A stretch of 64,000 nucleotides of DNA from Protopterus annectens (Eukaryota; Chordata; Ceratodontiformes; Protopteridae). A program made the translations under genes and the position numbers. Of this stretch, positions 63,501 to 64,000 are shown in pieces. The DNA lies in NCBI RefSeq assembly GCF_019279795.1, contig NC_056738.1, positions 401,937,311 to 402,001,310 of the forward strand, written 5' to 3'. A model generated the notes under the pieces. It ran no database searches. It was not told where the DNA came from and worked only from the letters and a program-made list of their open reading frames with translations. The first letter of the stretch is position 1. Every line of letters starts with the position of its first letter.

Positions 63501-64000
63501 TTCAACTTATTAAGTGACCTTGCACTGATGGCATGTTGCTAAAGGCGCCTCTGTCGCTAATCTTGTTTTATGTGTTTTACTAGCCATTCTGCCATTTTTT
63601 TCTTTTAAGGCTCTTAGTAAACCTTGCTGTGTGAAAACGCTAAATGCTCCTTGCGAGTCAGCGTTGCACTAATTAAGTGGTGTCCTCTCCGGAATACCTC
63701 TGTTAAAACCCCTGCAATTACTTTAAACAGTACATTGTGTTTAACGCTCTGGTTTACCCCTTACAGCTAACGCAGTAGCTTATAGTACATGTACCTCTAG
63801 CGAGGCTGACCTACCTATAGCGAAACTGACCAGGCTTACATTATATTGCCCATAAGTCCTATAACACCTAATACTTCTTTATCTCTGAAGTGAATTGGAT
63901 ACAATGTATTATATACTTGCTATTACCTGCCTGTTCTTATGAGCGTTGTTACATACAATACCTAGTCTTTAGAGTCTGTTAATTAGATATGAATGCTAGA
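63501..64000. other. No recognised feature
   Basis: AT-rich sequence with scattered phrases resembling the preceding repeat (CGCTAAATGC, AACGCTCTGGTTTACCCC, AGCTAACGC). No ORF of note. Confidence 0.35.

Noticed and set aside
1-64000. CRISPR array, bacterial operons, rRNA genes or endogenous retrovirus
   Set aside because: Tandem repeats here lack regular unique spacers; coding content is decayed eukaryotic retroelements; no LTR-gag-pol-env layout or rRNA-like sequence was seen.

Overview
This is intergenic or intronic DNA from a large, repeat-rich vertebrate genome. It contains CR1, L2-like and L1/Tx1-type LINEs, Penelope-like elements (PLEs) with GIY-YIG endonucleases, DIRS-type gag/pol and tRNA-derived SINEs. 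It also carries long TA and CA microsatellites and low coding density. That mix fits an amphibian (caecilian or salamander) or a lungfish better than a mammal or bird. The species assignment is an inference and cannot be settled from this window. There are no bacterial operons and no CRISPR array.

Layout, left half. 1-1.65 kb: minus-strand L1 3' end split by an L2-like LINE tail. 2.0-3.1 kb: decayed satellite array. 3.7-4.26 kb: minus-strand SGNH-hydrolase ORF. 5.4-6.5 kb: two CR1 tails in inverted orientation. 6.6-7.0 kb: ~67-bp minisatellite. 7.3-12.28 kb: nearly complete Tx1-like L1 with an 11-bp target-site duplication, inside the duplicated 5' UTR of a CR1 (CR1-A) that continues to 16.99 kb. 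17.86-18.13 kb: the only candidate host-gene exon. 19.0-20.7 kb: ~870-bp tandem duplication. 23.5-33.8 kb: a Russian-doll nest in which CR1-B (+) is interrupted by CR1-C (-), itself interrupted by a 3.06-kb TIR element with 8-bp target-site duplications.

Layout, right half. 33.9-37.5 kb: L1 tails around an L2-like LINE. 37.8-38.15 kb: tRNA-SINE with target-site duplication. 38.2-44.95 kb: CR1-D, split by an L1 that carries its own CR1 tail and a Mutator-like MITE. 46.1-52.4 kb: PLE-1, split by PLE-2, which has inverted 3' arms. 52.4-54.1 kb: CR1-E, joined in frame to PLE-1. 54.1-57.2 kb: minus-strand DIRS-like gag/RT/RNase H. 57.2-58.9 kb: PLE-3, bracketed by a 327-bp direct repeat. 60.1-63.05 kb: plus-strand DIRS-like gag and the start of RT. 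63.1-63.5 kb: a 200-bp tandem repeat.

Almost every coding segment is decayed: stops, frameshifts, 5' truncations and, in two elements, a changed catalytic RT residue. The parts do not form a pathway. They record successive insertions whose order can be read from the nesting and target-site duplications. The most notable signals are hammerhead-ribozyme-like cores at PLE ends, the long duplication around PLE-3, the CR1/PLE chimeric ORF, the SGNH ORF at 3.7 kb and the orphan exon at 17.9 kb.
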